A stretch of 64,000 nucleotides of DNA from Stomoxys calcitrans (Eukaryota > Arthropoda > Insecta > Diptera > Muscidae). Location: contig NC_081555.1 in assembly GCF_963082655.1 (NCBI RefSeq), positions 148,329,266 through 148,393,265 of the forward strand. The letters run 5' to 3'. The first letter of the stretch is position 1. Each line of letters opens with the position of its first letter. Positions 43,775-54,723 of this stretch are shown piece by piece. The notes below the pieces were generated by a model. The model worked only from the letters and a program-made list of their open reading frames with translations. It had not been told where the DNA came from and did not search any database. Position numbers and translations under genes: made by a program.

Positions 43775-44870
43775 TATATAAGTTTTTTTTTATTTGATAT
43801 GATTTCATTTTTATTTTTTTTTTTTTTTGTTAATTTTTATTTTCACAATTTCCAAAACGATATTTCCTTGAGGCAATCCTGTTGATAAGAGTCATATTGC
43901 CGTTGTCGATGAGCCACAGTGTCTGGTTTACGACAAGTCATGTGTCACAACTACATTTTCCCTGATTGTGCCCTGTAGGTTTGGGGTTGAAGTCAATATT
44001 CTTGCCTTCCGTTCTTTATTTCTATAACAGAGAAATTCGAATGCAAAAATTTAGGTCACTCCTAATAGATGCCATCCTAAGGGGAATAGAATAGGCGGTG
44101 TGGATTTGGGGGAAAAGAGTGTGCTAATACGATAACCCCAAAAGGATAAGGAAAAACAAGAATAACCACACCATGGCCACTACAGGCACTAATAGCGAGA
44201 AGAGAGTGAGAGAGAGAGAGAGGGAGAGAGTGTGAGAGGTAGTAGCAGAGAACGTGCTCTTGGTGTCGCCTAGTTCAAGTTGTGCTCACGTTGTCTTAAT
44301 ATAATTCAATTTTTATGTAAATTAGTTTTCTTTTTTCCGTTCCTTTGCGACATGACTTTATTTATTTATTTTCTGTTCTGTTCGCATTACTCCGGATGTT
44401 GGTGTTGTTTATTTCTTGTAACTAAACCTCTTCGCTGTTAGCAATGGTGTTGGTTTTATTTGTTCTTGGACTTGTTTTGTTATTTTAATAATTTAACATA
44501 TTTTTCCTGCAGTGCCTAAAAGTATGCTTGGCCTATACTTGAAAACGAGCGTGTGTGTGTGTTTTTTTTTATTTTGGCGCTTCATATATTTTCCGAAAAT
44601 GTCCAACAGGTCTCTTTGGTGAAGGGAATGGTGGACAATAAATTAAGGATTTTTATTGAACATTCAATAAATCCCCGTATAATAAGGATAATGTTCTACA
44701 AAGTAATTTTATTGAAGGCAATGACAAAGATTCAGAGCTTTGCGGCACTCATGTAGAGCCAAGAGAATTTATTGGCTCGTAATATCTGTGAATACCAGTG
44801 AATATAGTCAAAAGGGAGTCAGTAAAAATTGCTCCTTAAGACATTGTTGACAAATAAATTTCACTTTTCA
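43775..44870. other. Single-copy-looking spacer with GA microsatellite
   Basis: No gene is supported. Homopolymer T runs lie near 43786 and 43815, and a GA-rich tract lies at 44198-44240. A 67-residue frame at 44553-44756 has no recognisable domain. Confidence 0.5.
44198..44240. repeat. (GA)n-rich microsatellite
   Basis: An interrupted GA repeat, AGTGAGAGAGAGAGAGAGGG followed by AGAGAGTGTGAGAGG. Confidence 0.9.
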
Positions 44871-44879
44871 AGATGGTAA

Positions 44880-45060
44880 AACAGAATATTGGTCTATATG
44901 GCAGCTATACTTAAATACAGGCTGATCTACGGGGAGGATATGTAAGGTGTAATACAACTCATTATACCAAATTTCAGTGCAAACGGATAATAAATGCGCC
45001 TTTTATGTACCCAAGACTTTAAATCGTGTAATTGGCCTATACAGCTGCTATCAAGTCTGT
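44880..45060 (+). repeat. Family A fragment
   Basis: About one unit: TTGGTCTATATGGCAGCTAT, then AAACGGATAATAAATGCGCC and TTTTATGTACCCAAGAC. Confidence 0.7.
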
Positions 45061-45211
45061 TCCTGATTTCGAAAACGCAAATCGAAATATTTTCTTTACC
45101 TTATATCTTGCAAACCTTGACATATCCATGTTGGAATGCATATTCTAACCAAATTTCTATGTGGTAAGAAGGACCTAACCATAAAAGACGATTCAGAAAA
45201 TATCGGCTAAC

Positions 45212-45781
45212 GATTTTTTGTCTACACCATTATACTATTCTCATGGTATAAACATGATTCTGTTCATCTGTTGGAAATTGTACTGATGGCATGAAAATAA
45301 AAAAATTGGATTGATCCCGGCCAGTATTCGAACCTGGGCACACGGAGCAACAGCGAGAGCCGTTGCCATTATTTAGCGTTCGCAGTCATCAATACAACTT
45401 CCAACAGATGCACAGAATCATGTGCATGCCATGGGAGTAGTGGCATTGTGTAGACAAAAAATCTGCCATTACACAAAAACTCATGCATTGGGGAAAGTAA
45501 AGCTAACGGACAGGATTGTCGAGCGTTGTTAATGTGGTATTTATATCAAAGAGGCATTTTCGCAATAAATTCGGTATAAGTACAACATACCAACGTATGG
45601 CCCTTGAGGCCTTCACACCTAATATGACTGATGAGTAATTCGAACCAAATTGCGAAACGCGTCTCTTAGTGGTTGGTGTGTGCTGCTATCTCTGGCTTTC
45701 CTTTGCGAAGAGAATGTCCGATCAATGAGTTCACATCGGAAGAGAAAGAAAGTAAAAAATTGTAAAATTAAATGATCTTCG
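45212..45781 (-). repeat. Unit 1 of a duplicated repeat with tRNA-like segment and inverted arms
   Basis: Read on the minus strand, the segment at 45307-45370 has an eroded B-box-like motif GGTTCGAATACTGG and a TGGCAACGGCTCTCGC stretch. Arms of about 75 bp at 45212-45288 and 45387-45463 are inverted copies of each other; the left reads GATTCTGTTCATCTGTTGG and the right complement GATTCTGTGCATCTGTTGG. The tRNA-like part lies in the loop. The body continues to GATCTTCG. Function unknown; a SINE or foldback element is possible. Confidence 0.65.
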
Positions 45782-45885
45782 ACCTAGTAGGTAAAAAAAA
45801 CTTGAAAATTAGACAATTTGGCGGAGCCCTGCCGGAATTCGAACCTGGGCACACGGAGCAACAGCGAGAGCCGTTGTTCAAAATG

Positions 45886-46375
45886 AAAAATTCGGCGGAG
45901 CCTGGTCGGGATTCGAACCTGGGCACACGGAGCAACAGCGAGAGCCGTTGCCATTATTTAGCTCTCGTAGTCATCAATACAACTTCCAACAGATGCACAG
46001 AATCATGTGCATGCCATGGGAGTAGTCTAATTGTGTAGACAAAAAATCTGCCATTACACAAAAACTCATGCATTGGGGAAAGTAAAGCTAACAGACAGGA
46101 TTGTCGAGCGTTGTTAATGTGGTATTTATATCAAAGAGGCATTTTCGCAATAAATTCGGTATAAGTACAACACACCAACGTACGGCCCTTGAAGCCTTCA
46201 CATCTAATATGGCCGATGAGTTATTCGAACCAAATTACGAAACGCGTCACCTAGTGATTGGTGTATGTTGCGATCTGTGGCTTTCTTTTTCCATTTCCAA
46301 AGAGAATCTCCGATCATTGAGCACGTCACGGAAGAGAGACAAACGAAAATATTGTAAAATTAAATGATCTTCGCC
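45886..46375 (-). repeat. Unit 2 of the duplicated repeat
   Basis: This repeats unit 1 from the tRNA-like segment (GATTCGAACCTGGGCACACG) through AACAGCGAGAGCCGTTGCC, CAGATGCACAGAATCATGTG, the AAAAACTCATGCATTGGGG block and CAAAGAGGCATTTTCGC to AAATTAAATGATCTTCGCC, a length of about 470 bp with high identity. A short third start of the unit lies at 45825-45875 (AATTCGAACCTGGGCACACG). The left inverted arm present in unit 1 is absent. An 88-residue frame at 46101-46367 is probably chance. Confidence 0.7.
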
Positions 46376-46998
46376 ATAACAGACACAAAACTGGATTTCT
46401 TTCATTTTGCGAATTTTAAAACCAGAAGAGGCTTCTATATCTAAATCTTGACTGATCGGGGTCATATTAAACACGGATGTCGAAGAGTCTAAAACAGCTC
46501 ACTGAACCTATTTTCAGCGAAATTGGGTAATAAACGCTTCTTTTATGGCTCCAAGAACTTAACTCGGAAGGTCGGTATATATGAAAGCTATATCAAAATA
46601 TAGAAATATCGGAACAATATCGGACACAGAAGACCAGTCTATATGTAAGCTTTATCCAAATATAGAAAGATCGTGCCCATATTGAACACGTATGTTGAAG
46701 AGCCGCACAAAGCTTACTGTGCCGAATTTTTAGCGAAATCGGAAAATAAATGCGACTCTTATGGGACCAAGAAATTAAATCGGTATATATAACAGCTATG
46801 TCCAAATATAGCCCGACCTTGACCATACTCGATACGAATGTCGAGGAGCCTAACACAAAACATTGTGTCAAATTTTAGTGAAACCGGATAAGAAATGTAG
46901 CCTTAATGGGCTTAAGAACTTAAGTGGGCAGATCAGTCTATATGAAAGCTATATCAAGATATAGTCTCATATAGCCCATCTTCGAACTTAATCTACTT
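46376..46998 (+). repeat. Family A array ending in the A tail
   Basis: Four diverged units, then the tail AGTCTCATATAGCCCATC, CTTCGAACTTAATCTACTTA and AACAAGTAGAAGCG. The tail leads without a gap into a family B head. Confidence 0.8.
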
Positions 46999-48201
46999 AT
47001 GGAAAAACAAGTAGAAGCGTTCTCAGTTTGGCCGAACCGAATCCTATATACCCTCCATCAATGATCGCATTTCGTCAAATTCTTTGCCCGATATTTCTTT
47101 ATAGGTAAACAAAGGATAAAGGATAAGAATTGCTTTGCTATTGGAGCTATATAAGCAATAGACCGATTCGAACCATACTTGGTTTGGGTGTTGGAGACTA
47201 CAATAGAAGTCATTGTGCATAATTTCAGTGACATAGGATAAGATTTGCACCCTAGAGGGGCTCAAGAAGTAGAATTGGGAGATCGGTTTATGTGGGAGCT
47301 ATATCAGGTTAATGACGGATTGGGACCGTACTTAGTACAATTGTTGAAAGTCATAACACTACATACAAAATTTCAGCAATATTGGATAAGAATTGCGCCC
47401 TCTATCGGCTCTAGATGTCAAGATGCCAGATCGGTTTATTTGGCACCTATATCGATTTGCGAACCGATGTCGAACATACTTAGCACCGTTGTTAGAAGTT
47501 ATAACGAAACATATCATGCAAAGTTTCAGCCAAATCGAATAATAATTGCGCCCTCTAGTGGCTTAAAAAGTCAAGATCCGAGATCGGTTTAAATGGCAGC
47601 TATATCGATTTACGAACCGATTTCGAATATACTTAGCACAATTGTTAAAATTCATAATAAAACACGTCATGGAAAATTTCAGCAAAATCGGATAATAATT
47701 GCGCCCTCTAGCGGCCCAAAAAGTCAATATTCGAGATCGGTTTATATAGTAGCTAAAGTAAGTTATGAACCGATTTTGACCACACTTAGCAAAATTGTTA
47801 GAAATCATAACAAAACCTTTATGCTAAATTTCAGCGAAATCGGATATGAATTGCGTCCTCTAGCGGCCTAAGAAGTCAAGATCCGAGATCGGTATATATG
47901 GCAGCTATATTAAGTTATGAGCCGATTTCGACCATTCTTGGCGTTGTTGGAAGTCATAACAAAACACTGCATGCAAAATTTCATCGAAATCGGAAAATAA
48001 TTGGGCCCTCTAGAGGCTGAAGAAGTCAAGATCCGAGATCGGTTTGTATGGCATCTATATCACGTTATGAACTGATTTCGACCATACTTGTCGTTGTGGT
48101 TGGAAGTCATAACAAAACATCTCATGCTAAATTTCACCCAAATCGGAAAAGAATTGTGCCCTCTAGTGGCTACCGAAGTCAAGATCTGAGATCGGTTTAT
48201 A

Positions 48202-48241
48202 TGGCAAGTATAGCGCGGTTCATAACCCGCTATACTTGCCA
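48202..48241. repeat. 40-bp near-perfect palindrome
   Basis: TGGCAAGTATAGCG and its exact complement CGCTATACTTGCCA enclose C-GGTT-CAT-AACC, so the whole segment can fold with one bulged base. A third partial copy (TTGGCAAGTACCGCTATACT) follows. Neighbouring family B units have no such structure. Confidence 0.9.
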
Positions 48242-49024
48242 TACTTGGCAAGTACCGCTATACTTGGACAATATTTGGCACAGTTGTTGGAAGTCATTAC
48301 AAACCACTTCGTGAAAGATTTAAGCAACATCGGATGAGAGTTGCGCCCTCTAATGGCTTAAGAAGTCAAGATGCGAGATCGGTTTATGTGATAACTATAC
48401 CAGGTTATATACCGATATATGAATTGCGCCCTCTAGCGGCGCAAGAAATCAAGATTCGAGATCGGTTTATAAAGCAGCTATATCAAGTTATGAACCGATT
48501 TTGAACATACCTGGCGTTTTTGGTGAAAGTCATAACGAAATACTTCATGCAAAACTTCACCGAAATCGGAAAAGAATTGCGCCCTCTAGTGGTTCAAGAA
48601 TTCAAGCTCCGAGATTGGTTTATATGGCAGCTATATCCGGTTATGAACCAGATTAGACCATATTTGGCATAGTTGTTGGAAGTCATTACAAAACACTTCG
48701 TGAAAAATTTAAGGAAAATCAGATAGTCAAGATCCGAAATCGGTTTATATGTCAACTATATTAAGTTATGAACTGATTTTCAACATATTAAGCAAAATTG
48801 TTAGAGGTCATAACAAAATACTTTGCGCCCACTTAAGAAGTCAAGAACCAAGATGGTTTATATGGCAGCTATATCAAGTTATGAACCGATTTCAACCATA
48901 CATAGCACAGCTATTGGAAGTTATAAGAAAACATGTCATGCAAAATTTGAGCCAAATCGGATAAGAATGGCGCCCTCTAGTGGCTCGAGAAATCAAGATC
49001 CGATTTTGGGTTAGATGGCAGCTA

Positions 49025-49261
49025 TTGGGTTGCCCAAAAAGTAATTGCGGATTTTTCATATAGTCGGCGTTGACAAATTTTTTCACAGCTTCTGACTCTG
49101 TAATTGCATTCTTTCTTCTGTCAGTTATCAGCTGTGACTTTTAGCTTGCTTTAGAAAAAAAGTGTAAAAAAAGTATATTTGATTAAAGTTCATTCTAAGT
49201 TTTATTAAAAATGCATTCACTTTCTTTTAAAAAATCCGCAATTACTTTTTGGGCAACCCAA
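49025..49261 (+). mobile_element. Mariner-type MITE, copy d
   Basis: 237 bp, ends TTGGGTTGCCCAAAAAGTAA and complement, TA at 49023-49024 and 49262-49263. It is inserted in a GCAGCTATATCAGGTT-type phrase of family B copy 6. Confidence 0.93.
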
Positions 49262-49544
49262 TATATGTGGTTATGGACCGATTTGAACCATACTTAGCAT
49301 GGTAATTGGAAGTCATAAAAATGGACCTCACGCAAAAGTTGAGCAAAATCGGATAAGAATTGCGCCCTCTAGTGGCTCAGGAAGTCAATATCCAAGATCG
49401 GCTTTTATGGCAGCTATATTAAAACAAAGACCGTTATAGTCTATTTACCATCCCAACCGACCTACACTGATAGAAAGTATTTCTGCAAAATGTCAAGCGC
49501 CTAGCTTTACTCCTTCGATGCTAGCTACATTTGAAAGGTATCAT

Positions 49545-49705
49545 GCCATGTTGAAACTTCCCTGCCAAGTGGTGTCGCTATACACCACGTCTTTCGGACT
49601 CGGCTAAAAAATAGTCCCCTTATCATTGAGCTTAAACTTTAATGGGACTTTACTCATTGATATAAGAAAAGTATCCCTTGTTTCTTAATGGAAAGTTCAT
49701 GGGAA
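49545..49705 (+). mobile_element. SINE 3' part
   Basis: GTTGAAACTTCCCTGCCAAG, TCGGACTCGGCTAAAAAATA, CCTTATCATTGAGCTTAAAC and AATGGAAAGTTCATGGG match the SINE body and tail. Confidence 0.7.
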
Positions 49706-50047
49706 ATTTAGTTTAGTGTTTTGTTTCAGGTCCTGATGTAGCTCCCATATAAACTGATCTTGACTTCTTGAGCCTTTAGAGGGCGCAATTGTTATTCGGT
49801 TTGGATGAAATTTTGAACGTGGTGTTTTATGACTTTCAACAATTGTGCCAAGTATGGTCGAAATTGGTTCATAGCCCGATATAGCTCTCATATAAACCGA
49901 TCTACAGATTTGACTTTTTTCGCCTCAAGAGGGCGCCATTTTTTTACAATTTGTTAGAAATTTTGCACGTGGCATTTAGGTATAACATTGAAAAACTGTG
50001 ACAGTGATGGTCCATATGAGATCATAAGCTTATAAAGCTCCCATATA

Positions 50048-50273
50048 TTGGGTTGCCCAAAAAGTAATTGCGGATTTTTCATATAGTCGGCGTTGACAAA
50101 TTTTTTCACAGCTTGTGACTCTGTAATTGCATTCTTTCTTCTGTCAGTTATCAGCTGTTACTTTTAGCTTGCTTTAGAAAAAAAGTATGTGTGATTAAAA
50201 TTCATTCTAAGTTTTATTAAAAATGCATTTACTTTCTTTTAAAAAATCCGCAATTACTTTTTGGGCAACCCAA
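50048..50273 (+). mobile_element. Mariner-type MITE, copy e
   Basis: 226 bp, TA at 50046-50047 and 50274-50275. An internal deletion removed the GTGTAAAAAAAGTATATTT segment seen in copy d. Confidence 0.93.
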
Positions 50274-50286
50274 TAATTCGATCTCC

Positions 50287-50565
50287 CACCGAAGCGCAGC
50301 GGTTAGCATGGCTAGAACATCAGAATACATTTTCAGTGGTCGTTATCCCCTCTAAATGCTGGTAACATTTGTGAGGTACTTTGTAAAACTTCTCCATAAA
50401 GAGGTGTCGCACTGCGGCACACCGTTCGGACTTCGCTATAAAATAGTGGCCCCTTATTATGAGCTTAAATTCGAATCGGGCAGCACTCATTGATATGAGA
50501 GAAGTTTGTCCCTGTTCCTTAATGCAATGTTCATGGGCAAGTTTGCAATTTGCATTTGACGCCTT
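50287..50565 (+). mobile_element. Nearly full-length SINE, B-box region lost
   Basis: The A-box-like AAGCGCAGCGGTTAGC is present, but the B-box is replaced by GGCTAGAACATCAG. The rest (GCTGGTAACATTTGTGAGG, AGGTGTCGCACTGCGGCAC, TTCATGGGCAAGTTTGC) is preserved. Loss of the B-box should impair pol III transcription. Confidence 0.75.
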
Positions 50566-50710
50566 GAGTACCCAAAGGAGGCAATTCTCATTCGTATAGA
50601 AAAATCGAGGGGATTTAATGTTTGACACCTCATTTTGTTGCTTTTAAAGAGAAACCGTACAAAGAACTCTACACCGGTCGGTCCTAGGTTAACACATTTT
50701 TACTTGTTAA

Positions 50711-51186
50711 ACCTACCAACAACAGATCTTTTCAGAATGGGAAGATATTCTTCACCTTGTCCAGTAACATCAAAATGAGTTCTTACCAAACAGAATTCAA
50801 CTGTAGAACGTGCAAAACGCGATACAAGGTGGAGATGTTATGCGAATCGACTTGACCCATCTTTACACCTACAAACGTGTTCTTAGCCCAATTTTAGTTT
50901 TATGTTTATATGTAAATTTTCTCATCCATTGTTTCCCGAGTCGTCCATTGTTCTTTCAAAATAACTGTAGATAGGTGATTTTTTTTTTGGGTAACACAGA
51001 ACATTATGATGTGATTTATTTTAATGCGTTGGCTGGCTTACGTTCTTTGTTAACATTTTTTATGCTTAAAGTTCTGACTCCCAAGACTTTGTGCGTTGCC
51101 TTGTCAAATGGAATTTTTAAATTTAATCACCCACGGTGCTTTGCCGGTTCACCCACACACACACATTAAAATATATGTGCCAATGA
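50711..51186. other. Single-copy-looking region upstream of the EEP-like gene
   Basis: No gene is called. It is AT-rich and ends in a (CA)n run at about 51152-51166. It could hold the promoter or an intron of the downstream gene, but no signal is decisive. Confidence 0.45.
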
Positions 51187-51234
51187 TTTGGTATAAATGC
51201 TCCAACTCCAGTGTTACCTTTGGCATTTGGCGTG

Positions 51235-52224
51235 ATGGCACAATTTGATACACTGCTGCATATTTCCTCGGAGACTGAGACGACGTTACGTTCCATAAAC
51301 AACTTCCTGGTGTACTTTTTACTTTGGATTGGTGGCAATGGTGGTGGCGCTGGAACTCAACCCTCGTTCATGTCCATGAATCAGTTGGCCAAGACAGATG
51401 TCTATGACAATGGCATTGCCAAATATCATTTGCAGAACATTGCCAATGGCTTTGAGCCCAGGGACTTGAACAACTATCGTGACCATTACATACAAGGCTA
51501 TTGGGAAACAAAGTCGGAAGGTGATTACTCAGCGGTTTCCTTGAAGGTAGCCTATCCCGTTGGGGCCACAGTGAAGCTGAAGGGATCCAATGGCAATTGG
51601 TGTTTTGTGACAAAGTTTCAAAGATATACGGATTCCAAGCAATTTTATTTCATTCAGATGACCCAAGTCTTTAATGACTATCTAAATCCTTACTCCTATA
51701 GAGGCCTCAGTGAGTTACTGCAATATATAAAAGCTGAATTTCCTGGCCTGTATATCATAACGGGCGATTTTAATGTTCAAGGCCACGAAAAGGTTTTTGA
51801 GCATTTCTTGGGTTCAGCCAAGTATCACATCTGCCCGTTTTATAAGACCGCAACTTGTAATGACAATGAAGGTGTGGGCTCTCCCGATGGCCTGGTGGTA
51901 TCGCGAGAGCTATACCCTCGTGTGGAGTATGCAGTGGACTTTTATCCTGGCTATTCCTATCAACATTTTATGGTATCTGCCAAATTGTATCCTACCACAA
52001 GAGAGCCGGGAACTTTCGATGTCACAGATAAAGCGTTTAAAAATTTCCTGCAAATTTTGAAACACAAACATGGCAAGAGAGATTACTTTGTGGGAAATTC
52101 GGGAATATTTCTTAAAAACGATCCAGAGTATTTGGGTTCTGCTGCGAATGTTCAAGAGGTGCCAATTAGCAGCAGGGGTCCCAAGACCTTTACAGCTGAA
52201 GAGATGACAAAGAGTATTTCATAA
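51235..52224 (+). CDS. Endonuclease/exonuclease/phosphatase (EEP)-like protein
   Basis: This is the only long intact frame outside recognised mobile elements. From the first ATG at 51235 it encodes 329 residues; the frame is open upstream to 51187, so an earlier exon is possible. A hydrophobic segment (INNFLVYFLLWIGG, residues about 21-34) could be a signal peptide or anchor, followed by a Gly-rich linker. The second half has LYIITGDFNVQGHEKVF, the DxN motif of EEP enzymes (DNase I, sphingomyelinases, LINE endonucleases), then GSPDGLVVSRELYP and a C-terminal YSYQHFMVSAKL where active members usually have an SDH triad. The N-terminal half does not show a clear EEP metal-binding Glu. It may be a diverged or inactive member, or carry its first motifs in an upstream exon. 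Repeats surround it on both sides. Product name is by motif only. Confidence 0.6.
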   Translation: MAQFDTLLHISSETETTLRSINNFLVYFLLWIGGNGGGAGTQPSFMSMNQLAKTDVYDNGIAKYHLQNIANGFEPRDLNNYRDHYIQGYWETKSEGDYSAVSLKVAYPVGATVKLKGSNGNWCFVTKFQRYTDSKQFYFIQMTQVFNDYLNPYSYRGLSELLQYIKAEFPGLYIITGDFNVQGHEKVFEHFLGSAKYHICPFYKTATCNDNEGVGSPDGLVVSRELYPRVEYAVDFYPGYSYQHFMVSAKLYPTTREPGTFDVTDKAFKNFLQILKHKHGKRDYFVGNSGIFLKNDPEYLGSAANVQEVPISSRGPKTFTAEEMTKSIS

Positions 52225-52440
52225 AATCTAAGTTTAGTTGTAAAAGTGTAAATTTAAGAGTTGTTATATGTAAGCCATGAATATAAAGTTAGTGGAAAAC
52301 TATGCATACATAGATATAAAAAAAAATTTTTTGATTCATTTTTCCACTTACCGCCAAATTATAAACCAATTTTTTTTCTAAGGGCACATACCTGTAACGA
52401 AGATGCAAAAATATATTAAAAACAAATTTTAAGACTTAAT
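52225..52440 (+). other. Presumed 3' flank of the EEP-like gene
   Basis: After the stop, an AT-rich stretch has AATATAAAG at about 52280, which could serve as a weak polyadenylation signal. No canonical AATAAA is seen close to the stop. Confidence 0.4.
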
Positions 52441-52444
52441 ATCT

Positions 52445-52985
52445 GAATGAATTTAAGACTTGATATCTGAATGGTGGGGAGGGGGGGCGGACTCTCCCCC
52501 TAACCCAAATTTTCAAAAATGCCAGATCTCGGAGATGCGTGCACCGATTTATGGTACCACCTTATGGGTACCCCAAAAACACGAAATTGGTATAAAATTG
52601 TAAGGCCATGTAACCAGGGGGGACGCCCCATCCCAAAACCCACCCGAGCGGGCATGTTTACCGTTTAGGACAATATGGGTATTAAATGAAAGGTATTTAA
52701 GAGTAGAGTACGAATTTGATGTAAAAATTGCATTCTTAATTTTCGGGGGGTCGCCCACCCCCCAAAAAAGCCCCAAGAGGTCTTTTTCACCGCTTTGGGC
52801 AATATGGGTATCAAATGAAAGGTATTTAAGAGTGGTGTACGAACTTGGCACTAAAATGTTACCCTAAGTGTCGGAGGGCCCCCACCCTTAAGAACACCAC
52901 CCAACTAGACACTTTAGCCGCTTTGAGCAACCAATATGGGTATCCAATGAAAGGTATTTAAAAGTAGAGTACATATCTGACAAAA
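52445..52985 (+). repeat. Family D fragment
   Basis: It opens with CCAGATCTCGGAGATGCGTG and three units with CAATATGGGTATCAAATGAA and AGGTATTTAAGAGT. It breaks at ACATATCTGACA, where family B copy 7 starts without its head. Confidence 0.8.
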
Positions 52986-52987
52986 AA

Positions 52988-54723
52988 CAAGGATAAAAAA
53001 AATAATTGCTTTGTTATTGGACCAATATCTAGTTATAGTTCATTTCGAACCACAATTGAACTGAATATTGGAGACCATAGTAAAAGTCATTGTGTAAAAT
53101 TTCACCCAAATCTGGTAAGAATTGCGCACTTTAGGGGCTGGAGGAGTAAAAGAGGGAGATCGGTTTATAGGCCCACTAGTGGCTCAGTCAAGACACCATA
53201 TCGATTTATATGGAAGCTATATCAGGTTATGGACCGATTGGAACTATTCTTAGCACAGTTGTTGAAAGTCATAACAATGCAGAATTTCAGCAAAATCGAA
53301 TAATAATTGCGTCCTCTAGAGGCTCAAGAAGTCAAGATCCCAGATCGGTTTATATGGCAACTATATCAGGTTATGGACCGATTTGAACCTAATTAAGAAT
53401 AGATGGTGGAAGTCATAGCGAAACACGTCGTGCAAAACTTCATTCTAATCGGACAATAATTGCGACCTCTAGAGGCTCAAGAATTCAAGATCCCAGATCG
53501 GTTTATATGGCAGCTATATCAGGTGATGAACCGATTTGAAACTTATTTGACACAGTTGTTGAAAGTAAGAATAAAATACGTAATGCAAAATTTCAGCCAA
53601 ATCGGATAAGATTTGCGCCTTCTAGAGGCCCAGGAAGTCAATACCCAAGATCGGTTTATATGGCAGCTATATCAGGTTATTACCCGATTTGAACCATACT
53701 TGGCACAGTTGTTGCATATCAAAACAAAATACCACGTGCCAAAATTCATTCAAATCGGATAGGAATTGCGCACTCTAGAGGCTCAAGAAGTCAAGACCCA
53801 CGATCGTTTTATATGGCAGCTATATCAGGTTATGGACCGATTTGAACCGTACTGGGCACAGTTGTTGGATATCATAACAAAACACGTCTTGCAAGATTTC
53901 ATTCCAATGGGATAAGAATAGCGCACTCCAGCGGCTCAAGAAGTCAAGACCCACGATCGTTTTATATGGCAGCTATATCAGGTTAAAGACCAATTTGAAC
54001 TATACTTGGCACAGTTGTTGGATATCATAACAAAATACGTAGTGCAAGATTTCATTCCAATGGGATAAGAACTGCGCCCTCTAGAGGCTCAAGAAGTCAA
54101 GATCCACGATCGTTTTATATGGCAGCTATATCAGGTTATGGACCGATTTGAACTATACTTGGCACAGTTGTTGGATATCATAACAAAACACGTCGTGCAA
54201 TATTTCATTCCAATCGGATAAGAATTGCGTACTCTAGATGCTCAAGAAGTCAAGACCCAAGATCGGTTTATATGACAGCTATATCAGGTTATGGACCGAT
54301 TTGAACCATTCTTGACAAAGTTGTTGGATATCATAACAAAACACGTCGTGCAAAATTTCATTCCAATCGGATAAGAATTGCGCACTCTAGAGGCTCAAGA
54401 AGTCAAGACCCAAGATCGGTTTATATGGCAGCTATATCAAAACATGGACCGATATGGCCCATTTACAATACCAACCGACCTACACTAATAAGAAGTATTT
54501 GTGCAAAATTTCAAGCGGCTACCTTTACTCCTTCGGAAGTTAGCGTGCTTTCGACAGACAGACGGACGGACGGACAGACGGACGGACATGGCTAGATCGA
54601 CATAAAATGTCGCGACGATCAAGAATATATATACTTTACGGGGTTTCAGACGAATATTTCGAGTAGTTACAAACAGAATGACGAAATTAGTATACCCCCC
54701 ATCTTATGGTGGAGGGTATAAAA
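52988..54723 (+). mobile_element. mini-me/INE-1-like element (family B, copy 7)
   Basis: The head palindrome is missing; it begins with ACAAGGATAAAAAAAATAAT in the lead unit. About nine units follow, of which those at 53800-54420 are especially alike. A (GACG)n tract lies at 54557-54590, then the core CATGGCTAGATCGACATAAA, (TA)n at about 54626 and the end CATCTTATGGTGGAGGGTAT. Confidence 0.85.

Larger units (their letters stand above)
46999..49525 (+). mobile_element. mini-me/INE-1-like element (family B, copy 6)
   Basis: The head TTTGGCCGAACCGAATCC then TATATACCCTCCATCAATG has a weakened palindrome that keeps one G-T wobble. About thirteen units with GATCGGTTTATATGGCAGCT and GCGCCCTCTAG(T/C)GGC follow. 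They include a 40-bp palindrome at 48202-48241 and a MITE at 49025-49261. The array ends with CAAGCGCCTAGCTTTACTCC, just before the place where the (GTCY)n tract should begin; that tract, the core and the end are absent. Confidence 0.8.
49720..50710 (-). repeat. Family B remnant (reverse) with MITE and SINE inside
   Basis: Two reverse units at 49740-50047 (GAGCCTTTAGAGGGCGCAAT) are followed by the MITE at 50048-50273 and the SINE at 50287-50565. Then comes an eroded reverse head: GAAACCGTACAAAGAACTCT, CACCGGTCGGTCCTAGG and TTTTTACTTGTT. The head palindrome is largely lost. Confidence 0.65.

Noticed and set aside
45895..45975. A tRNA gene on the minus strand
   Set aside because: A B-box-like motif is present, but no acceptor stem or anticodon arm can be drawn, and the segment is repeated three times with its flanks.
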